Assembly (NCBI GenBank): GCA_002472565.1
Contig: DKSK01000030.1
Coordinates: 1 to 64,000 of the forward strand
Length of the DNA stretch: 64,000 bases
Reading direction: 5' to 3'
Source: Bacteroidales bacterium UBA7258
GTDB taxonomy: Bacteria; Bacteroidota; Bacteroidia; Bacteroidales; UBA932
Below the pieces are notes generated by a model that was not told the DNA's origin, did no database searches, and saw only the letters and a list, made by a program, of their open reading frames with translations. Positions 34,295 through 42,608 of the stretch are shown piece by piece. The position numbers and the translations under genes are program-made. Every line of letters begins with the position of its first letter. The first letter of the stretch is position 1.

Positions 34295-34894
34295 ATGAAA
34301 ATAACAGAAGCCAAATTCGCCGGCAGCAGCACCCGCACAGACGGACGCCCGTCACCTCGACTTCCAGAGTTCGCTTTCATAGGACGCTCCAACGTGGGGA
34401 AGTCGTCTCTCATCAATATGCTGACCGGTTGCGGAAAGCTCGCCATGACTTCGTCCACCCCGGGAAAGACAAAGGTCGTAAACCATTTCCTGATCAATCG
34501 CAAATGGTATCTGGTCGACCTTCCGGGCTACGGCTACGCAAGCATGGGAGCCGCCGACAGGCAAAAGCTTCATGATGTCATCAGCGACTACATAAGTTTC
34601 TCCGAAGATCTGGCTCTTCTCTTCGTCCTGATAGACTCAAGGCACAAGATCCAGAAGAACGACTTGGAGTTTATCAACGAGATGGGAGAGCACAGGGTCC
34701 CCATAGCGCTGATCTTCACCAAGGGAGACAAAATGGGGCCTAAGGCCCGAGAGGATCAGGTCAAGGAAAGCCTTGACGCCCTGAAGGAGACATGGGATGA
34801 GCTCCCTCCTTATTTCATAACTTCGTCGCAGACGGGAATGGGACGGGAAGAGGTGCTCGGATACATCGGAGAAGTGCTCGGGATTTCTGAATGA
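34295..34894 (+). CDS. engB: Ribosome biogenesis GTP-binding protein EngB (YsxC)
   Basis: 199 residues from the chosen ATG at 34295. The alternative at 34277 adds MKEVSI, but the -7 promoter box ends at 34275, so that codon would probably not be transcribed. EngB is an essential GTPase needed for large-subunit assembly. The G motifs are clear: G1 GRSNVGKSS, G2 region SSTPGKT, G3 DLPGYGYA, G4 TKGD and G5 TSS. It leads a rightward run, engB-prs-small protein-der, in which both ends are ribosome-assembly GTPases. Confidence 0.95.
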   Translation: MKITEAKFAGSSTRTDGRPSPRLPEFAFIGRSNVGKSSLINMLTGCGKLAMTSSTPGKTKVVNHFLINRKWYLVDLPGYGYASMGAADRQKLHDVISDYISFSEDLALLFVLIDSRHKIQKNDLEFINEMGEHRVPIALIFTKGDKMGPKAREDQVKESLDALKETWDELPPYFITSSQTGMGREEVLGYIGEVLGISE

Positions 34895-34921
34895 GAACAG
34901 ACTAAACGAAAAAGCATTGAT

Positions 34922-35896
34922 ATGAAGTACCAAAGAATGGAACTTTTTGCCTGCAGGGCTTCGAGAGACTTTGCGAGCAAAGTTATCGACGGATTGAACG
35001 CCATCCGTCAGCCTGGCGAAGAGGAGTTCAAACTCGGTGATGCGGAGACGACCCAGTTCAGCGATGGCGAATTTCAGCCAAGTTACTCTGAGAGCGTCCG
35101 CGGCGCTACCGTATTCATCATCCAGTCCACTTTCCCGCCTGCGGATAACCTGCTTGAGCTTCTTCTGATGATCGATGCCGCCAAGAGGGCTTCTGCCGAC
35201 AAAGTCATAGCCGTTATGCCTTATTTCGGCTGGGCCCGTCAGGACCGCAAGGACAAGCCGAGGGTCTCCATCGGAGCCAAGCTTGTAGCCAATCTGCTTA
35301 AGGCGGCCGGAGCCGACAGGGTAATGACCTGCGACCTCCACGCCGACCAGATCCAGGGCTTCTTCGATTTCCCTGTAGACCATGTCTTCGCCAGCAAGGT
35401 CTTCATTCCTTGCCTTAAGGAGCTGAACCTTCCGAACCTTTCCATAGCGGCCCCTGACATGGGCGGGGCAAAGAGGGCAAACGCCTACGCCAAGGAGCTG
35501 GGCTGCCCTGTGATCATCTGCCACAAGTCCCGTCCGAGGCCTAACGTAGTCGCTTCCATGACCGCTATCGGAGAAGTGGAAGGCAGAGACATCGTCATTG
35601 TCGATGACATGATCGACACGGCCGGCACCCTCACCAAGGCCGCCGACCTGCTCATGGAGAAGGGTGCGAACAGTGTCCGCGCCTGCGCGACGCACGCCGT
35701 CCTTTCCGGACCGGCATACGAGCGCATCGCCGCTTCCGCCCTCAAGGAGGTCTTCGTCACAGACACAATTCCTCTCACCAAGGACCCTTCGGTTGACAAG
35801 AGCAAGATCAAGGTCATCAGCATGACCGGAGTCTTCGCTCAGACTATCAAGAGGGTCAACAATTTCGATCCTATCAGTACCGAATTCATATTCTAG
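34922..35896 (+). CDS. prs: Ribose-phosphate pyrophosphokinase (PRPP synthetase)
   Basis: 324 residues. It makes PRPP from ribose-5-phosphate and ATP for purine, pyrimidine, NAD, His and Trp synthesis. Visible motifs are FSDGEF, the ATP loop YFGWARQDRKDKPR, the divalent-metal segment CDLHADQIQGFF, PDMGGAKRA and the PRPP-binding loop IVIVDDMIDTAGTL. The start region has an extra few residues (MKYQRMELFACRAS) compared with class I enzymes, in line with Bacteroidota homologues. It follows engB by 27 bp, and the next gene's ATG follows its stop codon immediately. Confidence 0.96.
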   Translation: MKYQRMELFACRASRDFASKVIDGLNAIRQPGEEEFKLGDAETTQFSDGEFQPSYSESVRGATVFIIQSTFPPADNLLELLLMIDAAKRASADKVIAVMPYFGWARQDRKDKPRVSIGAKLVANLLKAAGADRVMTCDLHADQIQGFFDFPVDHVFASKVFIPCLKELNLPNLSIAAPDMGGAKRANAYAKELGCPVIICHKSRPRPNVVASMTAIGEVEGRDIVIVDDMIDTAGTLTKAADLLMEKGANSVRACATHAVLSGPAYERIAASALKEVFVTDTIPLTKDPSVDKSKIKVISMTGVFAQTIKRVNNFDPISTEFIF

Positions 35897-36184
35897 ATGA
35901 AAGTTTTCCTCGCAGCCATACTTCTTCTTGCGATCGGCATCACGCTCATGTGCTTCAACATTATTTTCCGCAAGAACGGACACTTCCCTCAGACAGATGT
36001 GGGGAGCAATGAAAACATGCGCAAGCTCGGCATCCGCTGCATGAAAGAGGAAGAAGATGAGATCTGGGGAGGGAAGGCCCGTGCCCGGAAAAAGGATGCG
36101 TCCTGCTCCGGGCTTTATTCGAGCGACTGCATCGGATGCGGGCTTTACCCTTATTCCGAAAAGAAAAACACAGCAGAGAAATGA
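35897..36184 (+). CDS. Small membrane-anchored Cys-containing protein
   Basis: 95 residues. One hydrophobic segment at about 3-22 could be an uncleaved anchor or signal peptide. The conserved-looking core RKNGHFPQTDVGSNENMRKLGIRC follows, then a charged stretch, then a C-terminal cluster of three cysteines (C-x7-C-x2-C, about 70-81). I recall similar short 'membrane or secreted' proteins with a terminal Cys pair in Bacteroidota, without known function. The cysteines could bind a metal or form disulfides. The ATG directly follows the prs stop (TAGATG), and the stop overlaps the der start (ATGA), so translation is coupled to both. I do not know its role. Confidence 0.8.
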   Translation: MKVFLAAILLLAIGITLMCFNIIFRKNGHFPQTDVGSNENMRKLGIRCMKEEEDEIWGGKARARKKDASCSGLYSSDCIGCGLYPYSEKKNTAEK

Positions 36185-37488
36185 GCCTTGTCGCAATCGT
36201 AGGCCGGCCTAATGTCGGCAAGTCCACCTTATTCAACCGTCTGGTCGGAATGAGGAAAGCCATAGTCGATGAAACCGCCGGAGTGACCAGGGACCGCCAC
36301 TACGGCAAATGCGAGTGGTGCGGCAAGGAGTTCTCGGTCGTGGACACTGGAGGCTGGTCTTCCGGTTCGGACGATGCCTTCGAGGATGAAATCCGCAAGC
36401 AGGTTACCATCGCCATTGAAGAGTGCGATCTGGTACTTTTCATGGTGGAGGCCGGTACGGGGGTGACCGACTATGATGCCGAAATCGCCGACATCCTCCG
36501 CCGCAGCGGGAAGAATGTCATTCTCTGCGTCAACAAGGTTGACAGCGGGGAGAAGATGTACGATGCCTATCAGTTCTATTCTCTTGGGCTGGGGGAGATT
36601 TTCAGTGTTTCCGCCGCGAACGGCAGCGGGACCGGCGAGCTCCTTGACGAGGTGCTGAAAAAGCTTCCTAAGGATGCCGCCGCAGAGGATGATCACGCCG
36701 ATCTGCCTCACATTGCCATCGTCGGCAGGCCTAATGTCGGCAAGTCTTCTCTGACGAACGCCCTGCTGGGCGAAGACAGGAATATAGTGACTCCTGTCGC
36801 CGGAACGACCAGAGACTCTATCGCGACCTACTACAACAAGTTCGGCCATGAGTTCATGTTGGTCGACACGGCAGGTATGCGCAAGCGGAACAAGGTCAAC
36901 GAGAATCTTGAGTTCTACTCCGTCATGAGGACTATCAGGGCCATCGAGCATTCTGATGTCTGCGTGCTGATGATTGACGCGACCACAGGAATGGAAGCCC
37001 AGGATATGTCTATCTTCAACCTCATTCTGAAGAACAGGAAGGGCTGTGTGATAGTGGTGAACAAGTGGGATCTCTTCGAGAAGGAGAGTAATACGCTCAA
37101 CGCCTACCGTGAGGCCCTGAAGGCCCGCCTGGCTCCTTTCGACGATGTACCTATAATCTTCACTTCGGTGACCCACAAGCAGCGCATCCTTGACGTGCTC
37201 AACGAGGTGGCGCATGTGGCCGATAATTATCGCCGGAAGATTTCCACTTCCAAGCTCAACGATGCTCTCCTGCCTGTAACCGCGGAATATCCTCCTCCGG
37301 CATGGAAAGGGAAATATGTGAAGATCAAATATGTGACACAGCTTCCGACGGCCTTCCCGGCCTTCGCATTCTTCGCTAATCTCCCGCAATATGTCAAAGA
37401 GCCGTACAAGCGTTTCCTCGAAAACACCCTGCGGCAGAACTTCGACTTCAACGGCTGCCCAATCCAAATCTTCATCCGCCAGAAATAG
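36181..37488 (+). CDS. der: Ribosome biogenesis GTPase Der (EngA)
   Basis: 436 residues from the ATG at 36181, which begins MSLVAIVGRPNVGKST and overlaps the preceding stop by 4 bp. An in-frame ATG at 36136 adds residues that belong to the previous gene's region. Der has two tandem GTPase domains and a KH-like C-terminal domain and acts in 50S assembly. Domain 1 has GRPNVGKST, DTGGW and NKVD; domain 2 has GRPNVGKSS, DTAGM and NKWD. The KH-like end (about 350-436) has PPPAWKGKYVKIKYVTQ. It is the last gene of the engB-prs run. Confidence 0.96.
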   Translation: MSLVAIVGRPNVGKSTLFNRLVGMRKAIVDETAGVTRDRHYGKCEWCGKEFSVVDTGGWSSGSDDAFEDEIRKQVTIAIEECDLVLFMVEAGTGVTDYDAEIADILRRSGKNVILCVNKVDSGEKMYDAYQFYSLGLGEIFSVSAANGSGTGELLDEVLKKLPKDAAAEDDHADLPHIAIVGRPNVGKSSLTNALLGEDRNIVTPVAGTTRDSIATYYNKFGHEFMLVDTAGMRKRNKVNENLEFYSVMRTIRAIEHSDVCVLMIDATTGMEAQDMSIFNLILKNRKGCVIVVNKWDLFEKESNTLNAYREALKARLAPFDDVPIIFTSVTHKQRILDVLNEVAHVADNYRRKISTSKLNDALLPVTAEYPPPAWKGKYVKIKYVTQLPTAFPAFAFFANLPQYVKEPYKRFLENTLRQNFDFNGCPIQIFIRQK

Positions 37489-37600
37489 CCCGGCACAGAC
37501 CACGCCCCCAGCGCCCTCTGAGCCGCCACCCCGGCACAGGGGTACAGCATGCCTGGGTGAACATGAACAGCAATCCTCAAAATATGCCCCTTTTGCCGGC

Positions 37601-39556
37601 TTAGAGGCTGAGCTTGAGCCCGGCCATGAAGGTGGCCCGGGGCATCGGGTAGCCGAGGTTGATTTCGTACTTCTGGGCGAGGAGGTTGTTAGCGATGAGC
37701 CAGAGAGTGAGATTGTCGCAGAGAGCGTAGTTAAGCCCTGCATCAAGAAGGCAGAAAGTTTCCTGCGCCTCGGCCGCGCCAATCGACTTATACAAGCCGT
37801 CAACATAAGTCAGGCCCGCATTGACAGACCATTTCCCACTATGAAAACGCGCTCCGGCATAACCCTTATACTCAGGGGCGGCAACGACATGATGGGCCAT
37901 GTGCAGAAAGCCGTGATTCGTGGTAAGCTCGAATTTGTCATTCACTCTGTAGGCGGCCTTAAGCTCGACTCCGCTATTCTCGATCACTCCAGTGTTCACG
38001 TTCTGCCGGTTTATGGTCTGGATCATGTTGTCACCTTTTAAATAATAGAGCGCAAGACCATATGACAGCCTGCCAGCGAAGGCGCCGCCTTTCCATGAAG
38101 CCTCATAGTTCCAGATTCTCTCAGGCTTAAGCTCCTGGGAAGAGCTCGGATATAGGAAGAGTTCTCTCATGTTAGGATTACGGAAGCCCTTGCCAGCCAT
38201 AAGCTTGAGCGTTCCGGCATTCCAAGGGCGAATCTGGAGACCACCCTGCGGAATCCACTCCGAATGGCTCTTGCCCAGACCGCACATGGTATAAGTGTCG
38301 AAGCGAACGCCGCCGAACACATCCAGCCAGCTGAGCAGAGACTGGCGGAGATCCAAATAGCCGGCCACATCATTGCGGTGCGAGGCCCCGGCATTCTTGT
38401 ACTGGACAGGAAGGGTCTCGCCGCTCTCCTTGGAGGTATAATAGGCATGACCGTAGATATGCTGAAAGTCAAAGCCGAGAGTGATGTAACCGCCTTTGAC
38501 CCAGTTGATTTCCTGCCAGGCACCCAGGCCGGTGATGTTGTCGATGGAACGGAAATACCTGTCGGTACGAGTATGCGGGGAGGAAGTGCCGTCATCGATC
38601 TTGTGCCGGCCGAAATCGGTGTAGACGCTCAGATTTCCGCGGGTCTTTTTATAGAGATTGGAAAGAGTCGCCGCCCCGGAGCCCCTGCTTATCCACTGTG
38701 CAGCATGATAGACAGGCTCCTGCACAGAGCCCGGGTAACGAGAAATAAAATGCGTAAGATTGAAATTTCCGTCAGCCTTCCAGTGGGAAGAAAAGTCATA
38801 GCCGGCGCTGAAGGTTCCTCCATATTGCTGGTAAGCCATGTGAGGACGATGGTTGTCAGTCCGCGCATACTGCCCGGCCACGTTCGTCCAGAATTTGCCT
38901 CTCCTGTACTGGTCGCTGGCCTCGGCCGTAAAGGTACCGTAGCTTCCCGACCCGAGGACGAGGTCAAGGTCATTTCCGTTAGAGAGTTTCTTCTTAGTGA
39001 CGATATTGACCGTGCCGCCCATGGCATTAGAGCCATAAAGCAGGGACGAAGGACCGCTGGAAACCTCGACCCGCTCGGCCAGGAGATTCTGATAAGAGTC
39101 CGCGAAAGCATGGCCATAGACTCCGCTGTACCCAGGGTGGCCGTCAATGAGGACGAGCACGCGGCTAGCACCGCTCGAAAGGCCGCGGATGCTGATGTTA
39201 CCCGATCCGCCGTCGGATATGCCGTATCCCAGCATGCCCCTGGAGGTGAGCATGAGCCCGGGAACTTCCTGCATGAGCCTCGGAAGCACGCTGAGGTCAT
39301 GGTTCATGGAAAGAGAAGCCGAGCCCAGGACGTCGATGGTCTGGGGCATATAGCGTTCTCCCGCCCTGGCAAGGGAGTCAGTCACGACTGCCGCGGCAAG
39401 GGTGTCTACAGAAGCAACCTTCACTCCGGGCTTTACAGAAGAGTTCATGGTATCGAGCTTTACCGCTGAGAGCGTCGTTTCGGAGAAGCCGGAGGAGGGA
39501 AAGGCGAAAAAGCCTGCTGCAGCCAGCAGGCAAAATAAAAGGCCTTTATGATTCAT
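37601..39556 (-). CDS. TonB-dependent outer-membrane receptor
   Basis: 651 residues from the ATG at 39556; a start at 39571 would add five residues and overlap the upstream stop. A signal peptide ends near GFSET. A short linker is followed by the plug (about 75-190, with TSRGMLGYGISDGGSGNISIRGL, RVLVLIDGHPGYSG and VSSGPSSLLYGSNAMGGTVNIVTKK), then a 22-strand-type barrel ending in Leu (MAGLKLSL). It lacks the CarboxypepD domain of SusC proteins and looks more like BtuB/haem/siderophore receptors. The substrate is unknown. It lies 4 bp after the DUF362 gene and is surely cotranscribed with it. Confidence 0.92.
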   Translation of the reverse strand: MNHKGLLFCLLAAAGFFAFPSSGFSETTLSAVKLDTMNSSVKPGVKVASVDTLAAAVVTDSLARAGERYMPQTIDVLGSASLSMNHDLSVLPRLMQEVPGLMLTSRGMLGYGISDGGSGNISIRGLSSGASRVLVLIDGHPGYSGVYGHAFADSYQNLLAERVEVSSGPSSLLYGSNAMGGTVNIVTKKKLSNGNDLDLVLGSGSYGTFTAEASDQYRRGKFWTNVAGQYARTDNHRPHMAYQQYGGTFSAGYDFSSHWKADGNFNLTHFISRYPGSVQEPVYHAAQWISRGSGAATLSNLYKKTRGNLSVYTDFGRHKIDDGTSSPHTRTDRYFRSIDNITGLGAWQEINWVKGGYITLGFDFQHIYGHAYYTSKESGETLPVQYKNAGASHRNDVAGYLDLRQSLLSWLDVFGGVRFDTYTMCGLGKSHSEWIPQGGLQIRPWNAGTLKLMAGKGFRNPNMRELFLYPSSSQELKPERIWNYEASWKGGAFAGRLSYGLALYYLKGDNMIQTINRQNVNTGVIENSGVELKAAYRVNDKFELTTNHGFLHMAHHVVAAPEYKGYAGARFHSGKWSVNAGLTYVDGLYKSIGAAEAQETFCLLDAGLNYALCDNLTLWLIANNLLAQKYEINLGYPMPRATFMAGLKLSL

Positions 39557-39560
39557 GTAA

Positions 39561-40613
39561 TTACTTATCAATGTCTACAATGATGTATTTCTCCGTACCA
39601 AGGCCGATATGTTCCGCCCAGTCGATAGTATGAGTGCCGTGCTGCTTGTCAATACGTGCGAGAAGGTCGCCGGGGTCGTTCTCAGCTGTCACTTTCTGGC
39701 CATTGATGATGTCCACGCAAGCCTGGTCAAGCGCCACAGGGTCGAGGCTGGCGAGGATACCGTAGTCCTTGAGCTTCACAGGAGCAGGATGGGCTACGCA
39801 ATCACAGCCAATGGACATATTGTTCATGACGCTGATGAAGATGATGCCTCTCTCGGCCCTGAAATAGTCGACAACTGCCTGGGCTGCCGAAGCCATGCTC
39901 TCGAGGAAGCCGTCCTGATCATCTACATATTTCTGCCAAAGGTCGTCAGGAGTCTGGATACGGCCTGCCGAATGGATATAGGCCTTGCCGTTTCTGCTGG
40001 CAACTCCGATGCTGAGATTTTTAAGCGCTCCGCCATAGCCTCCCATCGGGTGGCCTTTGAAGTGATTGAGAGTCACCATAAAATCGTAATTCGCGAGATG
40101 ACCGCCTACAATGTCATACTTGAGGTGGCTTCTATCCTTGACGGGGATGCGGATTTCGTCATATTCGTCCATGAGATCGACAGCGAAAAGAGAGTCGAAA
40201 CCATGCCTGTGAATCACGTTCCAATGGTCCTTGGTCTCCATTCTGTCACCCGGGTAGGCAGTGCGGCACTCGACTATCGTTCCGTTAACGGTGTCCACGA
40301 GGTCGCGGATCAGGGTAGGTTTCAAATAGTTAGGGTTGTCGCCTTCGCCCGTTGAAATCTTTACGGCAACTCTTCCTTCAGCCTTGACGCCCAAGGCTTT
40401 GTATATTCTGACGAGAGACTCGGGGCTGATTTCTCGGGTCTGATAGACAATGGCTTTACCCTCCTTGCGAGCCTTCTCGATGGCCGAAGACGCGTCCTTT
40501 GAAGAAGCACTGACGACCTGCACCTCTCTGCCGTCTTTCGCACTGGCGGAGGAGAGCGGCATAGGCAAGGCCGCTATAAGAGCCAATGCGGCGATAATTA
40601 GATTCTTTTTCAT
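39561..40613 (-). CDS. Exported DUF362 family protein
   Basis: 350 residues from the ATG at 40613, where the signal peptide starts (MKKNLIIAALALIAALP, cleavage after ASA). An ATG at 40634 only adds polar residues. The DUF362 domain covers about 60-345: VAVKISTGEGDNPNYLKP, NYDFMVTLNHFKGHPMGGYGGALKNLSIGVAS, and a single CDCVAHP near residue 255. Many DUF362 proteins carry extra ferredoxin-type 4Fe-4S motifs; none is seen here. The reaction is unknown. Its tight pairing with a TonB receptor suggests periplasmic handling of the imported compound. Confidence 0.87.
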   Translation of the reverse strand: MKKNLIIAALALIAALPMPLSSASAKDGREVQVVSASSKDASSAIEKARKEGKAIVYQTREISPESLVRIYKALGVKAEGRVAVKISTGEGDNPNYLKPTLIRDLVDTVNGTIVECRTAYPGDRMETKDHWNVIHRHGFDSLFAVDLMDEYDEIRIPVKDRSHLKYDIVGGHLANYDFMVTLNHFKGHPMGGYGGALKNLSIGVASRNGKAYIHSAGRIQTPDDLWQKYVDDQDGFLESMASAAQAVVDYFRAERGIIFISVMNNMSIGCDCVAHPAPVKLKDYGILASLDPVALDQACVDIINGQKVTAENDPGDLLARIDKQHGTHTIDWAEHIGLGTEKYIIVDIDK

Positions 40614-40822
40614 AGATCCCTTATCATTTAACATCTACAAATATGGAAAATACTATTCGATAATTATCAGCCTCGGGTATTCATGGAATTAAATTATCGC
40701 AGTAATCTATGTGTTATTGACAAATAGTGAAGCCTCGCAGACGCCTCCGCAAGTCCGGAGTTGAAACTGGGCGGAACGAGGAAGCAGGCGAGGGAGGCGG
40801 GCACAAGTCGGGAAGAGAGGTC

Positions 40823-41620
40823 TCAACCCACGCGGTAGTACTTCCGGATAATCCAGTCGAAAAGTTTGGCGGGGAGAAGGCGCTTTGCCACGACCGACAG
40901 ACGCTGGAGGAAGGTAGCGACTATGTAGCTGTCTCCAGGGTTGCGCATCGAGATGATTTTTGAGACTTTTGCCGCGAGGACTTCCGGCCTGAGTCCGGAA
41001 AGCTCATTACGCCTGATTTCCTCGAGAGAACGGCGGTAGGACGGGTAGGCCGAAGCGGCCGACTCCGGGTCCACGCTCTTCCTTCTCGCTGTGAAATCGG
41101 TGTGGAAATCTCCCGGCTCTACCACCGTAACCTTTATTCCCAGGTCTTTAACCTCCATCCTCAGAGCCTCGCAATAGCCCTCGACCGCGAATTTTGAAGC
41201 GGAATAAAGGCCTTGGAATGGCAGACCGATAAGGCCTCCGATGGAACTTACCGCTATGATTCTGCCTCCTCCCTGAGCCCTCATGACCGGGAGTACATAG
41301 TGAAGGACGCGTACCATGCCGAGCCAGTTCACATCCATCTGAGAGCGCGCATCCTCTATGCCGCACATCTCCAGCGGGCCTCCTATGCCGCAGCCTGCAT
41401 TGTTGATCAAGACATCGATTCTTCCCTGTTCACTCATCACCATTCCAACGGCCTCTTTTACCGAGGCCTCGTCCGTGACATCGCAGCGGAGGTAACGCAC
41501 AAGCGGAAGTTCATCGGTTTCTCGGCGATGAGTGCCATACACGATATGCCCCTCCTGCGACAGACGCAGGGCGGCAGCCTTTCCGAAACCAGAAGTTATC
41601 CCCGTAATAAGTATGACCAT
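40823..41620 (-). CDS. Short-chain dehydrogenase/reductase
   Basis: 265 residues from the ATG at 41620, which starts right at the first Rossmann strand (MVILITGITSGFGKAAA); a longer frame to 41701 adds 27 unlikely residues. The classical SDR marks are Gly7-x3-Gly11-x-Gly13 for the cofactor, NNAG near 73-76, Ser125/126, and the catalytic Tyr139-x3-Lys143 (YSASK). His31-Arg32-Arg33 after beta-2 suggests NADPH preference. The C-terminal part (LPAKLFDWIIRKYY) resembles the lipid- or steroid-modifying SDRs of this phylum; the true substrate is unknown. It stands alone, divergent from the NigD-like gene. Confidence 0.9.
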   Translation of the reverse strand: MVILITGITSGFGKAAALRLSQEGHIVYGTHRRETDELPLVRYLRCDVTDEASVKEAVGMVMSEQGRIDVLINNAGCGIGGPLEMCGIEDARSQMDVNWLGMVRVLHYVLPVMRAQGGGRIIAVSSIGGLIGLPFQGLYSASKFAVEGYCEALRMEVKDLGIKVTVVEPGDFHTDFTARRKSVDPESAASAYPSYRRSLEEIRRNELSGLRPEVLAAKVSKIISMRNPGDSYIVATFLQRLSVVAKRLLPAKLFDWIIRKYYRVG

Positions 41621-41766
41621 GAATCTACTGATTATTTCGAATTCACTGAAACTGGCGTTAAAGAAAGGCATTTTCCGTCTTTTGATGAAATTTTCCGCCA
41701 ATTATCCGACATTATCCGTGAAGAGAGCGCCTTTAGCGCCAAGGCAGGTCCATGAAGGGCCATATG

Positions 41767-41800
41767 ATAAGGGGACGGCTGAAAAATATCGGCCCCTTAT
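41767..41800 (+). repeat. Inverted repeat in the NigD-like leader (first hairpin)
   Basis: ATAAGGGG (41767-41774) and CCCCTTAT (41793-41800) form a perfect 8-bp stem with an 18-nt loop, followed by GCAAGATTTT. It looks like an intrinsic terminator on the plus strand, but no plus-strand gene precedes it. That suggests premature termination in the leader of the downstream gene. Confidence 0.6.
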
Positions 41801-41819
41801 GCAAGATTTTCCCCTATCC

Positions 41820-41874
41820 TGTATTTATCTTCATGGAAAGGCTCATGAGAAAGAGCCATGAAAAGATAAATACA
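41820..41874 (+). repeat. Long inverted repeat just before the NigD-like start (second hairpin)
   Basis: TGTATTTATCTT-CATGG (41820-41836) pairs with CCATG-AAAAGATAAATACA (41856-41874), a 17-bp stem with a 2-nt bulge. An alternative inner GGCTC/GAGCC pairing exists. It ends 7 bases before the ATG at 41882, so folding could limit ribosome access. Confidence 0.65.
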
Positions 41875-41881
41875 AAACATC

Positions 41882-42571
41882 ATGAATATGAAACTATGGA
41901 AATCAGGCCTTGCGGCCGTGGTCGTCACAGCGATGGTTTCATCCTGCGACCTGCTGGATAACGACAAGAACGTTTATTACCCACAATATCCTAACGCCGT
42001 GGTGACAGTCAAGACCACCCCAGAGAACACCGTGTATTACCAGCTTGACGACAGCACTACGCTGATTCCTACGAATATCACGAAGAATCCTTACAAAGGC
42101 GAATGCCGGGCGCTCGTCAATGTTAAAATATTGGACGAAGAGGCGGCGGCCCCATACGATAAGTCAGTCTACGTCAACTGGATCGACAGCATCCTGACCA
42201 AGCCGGCTGTCCTCTCTGCCGAGGACAACGACAAGGCCTACGGCTCGGACGAAATAGATATTTTGAGCGATTGGGTGAATGTCGCCGAAGACGGCTATCT
42301 GACACTTCACGTCGTAGGCAACTTTGGGGCCTCCGGCAAGGTCCATACCATCAATCTTCTTACCGGAGTGAATCCGGAGGATCCTTACGAGGTTGAGCTC
42401 AGGCACGATGCCAAGGGAGACATCGGCGGCCATCTTTACGGAGCCTACGTAGCTTTCCGCCTTTCCGGGCTCCCAGACTCAGAAGGCAAGACCGTGAACC
42501 TGACCCTGAAATGGAAGTCGCCTATGGGAGAAAGGTCTCAGGTCTTCAAGTATAAGACCAGAAAAGACTAA
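41882..42571 (+). CDS. NigD-like lipoprotein
   Basis: 229 residues with a lipobox VSSC (Cys about 22). The protein matches the NigD-like family: an N-terminal OB-type beta domain (about 35-90, ending CRALVNVKILDEE) and a C-terminal beta domain (about 110-225, with DGYLTLHVVGNF and a closing NLTLKWKSP strand). NigD was named for its place in a Bacteroides bacteriocin (nigrescin) locus, but most members have no known function and no bacteriocin gene is seen here. Start may be Met1 or Met3. The leader carries two hairpins. It converges with the nuclease-like lipoprotein gene. Confidence 0.82.
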   Translation: MNMKLWKSGLAAVVVTAMVSSCDLLDNDKNVYYPQYPNAVVTVKTTPENTVYYQLDDSTTLIPTNITKNPYKGECRALVNVKILDEEAAAPYDKSVYVNWIDSILTKPAVLSAEDNDKAYGSDEIDILSDWVNVAEDGYLTLHVVGNFGASGKVHTINLLTGVNPEDPYEVELRHDAKGDIGGHLYGAYVAFRLSGLPDSEGKTVNLTLKWKSPMGERSQVFKYKTRKD

Positions 42572-42608
42572 AACTAACAGGCCGGGATCCCATAAGGTTG
42601 GCCGGGCC

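Noticed and set aside
34637..36196. 519-codon open frame on the minus strand across engB and prs
   Set aside because: It lies opposite two conserved genes with intact motifs and has no family features.
36229..37806. 525-codon open frame on the minus strand across der
   Set aside because: Antisense to a clear Der GTPase and extends into the TonB receptor end; composition is that of a shadow frame.
41882..42571. Bacteriocin locus based on the NigD-like protein
   Set aside because: No bacteriocin, NigC-like or export gene is nearby; NigD-like lipoproteins are widespread without such loci.
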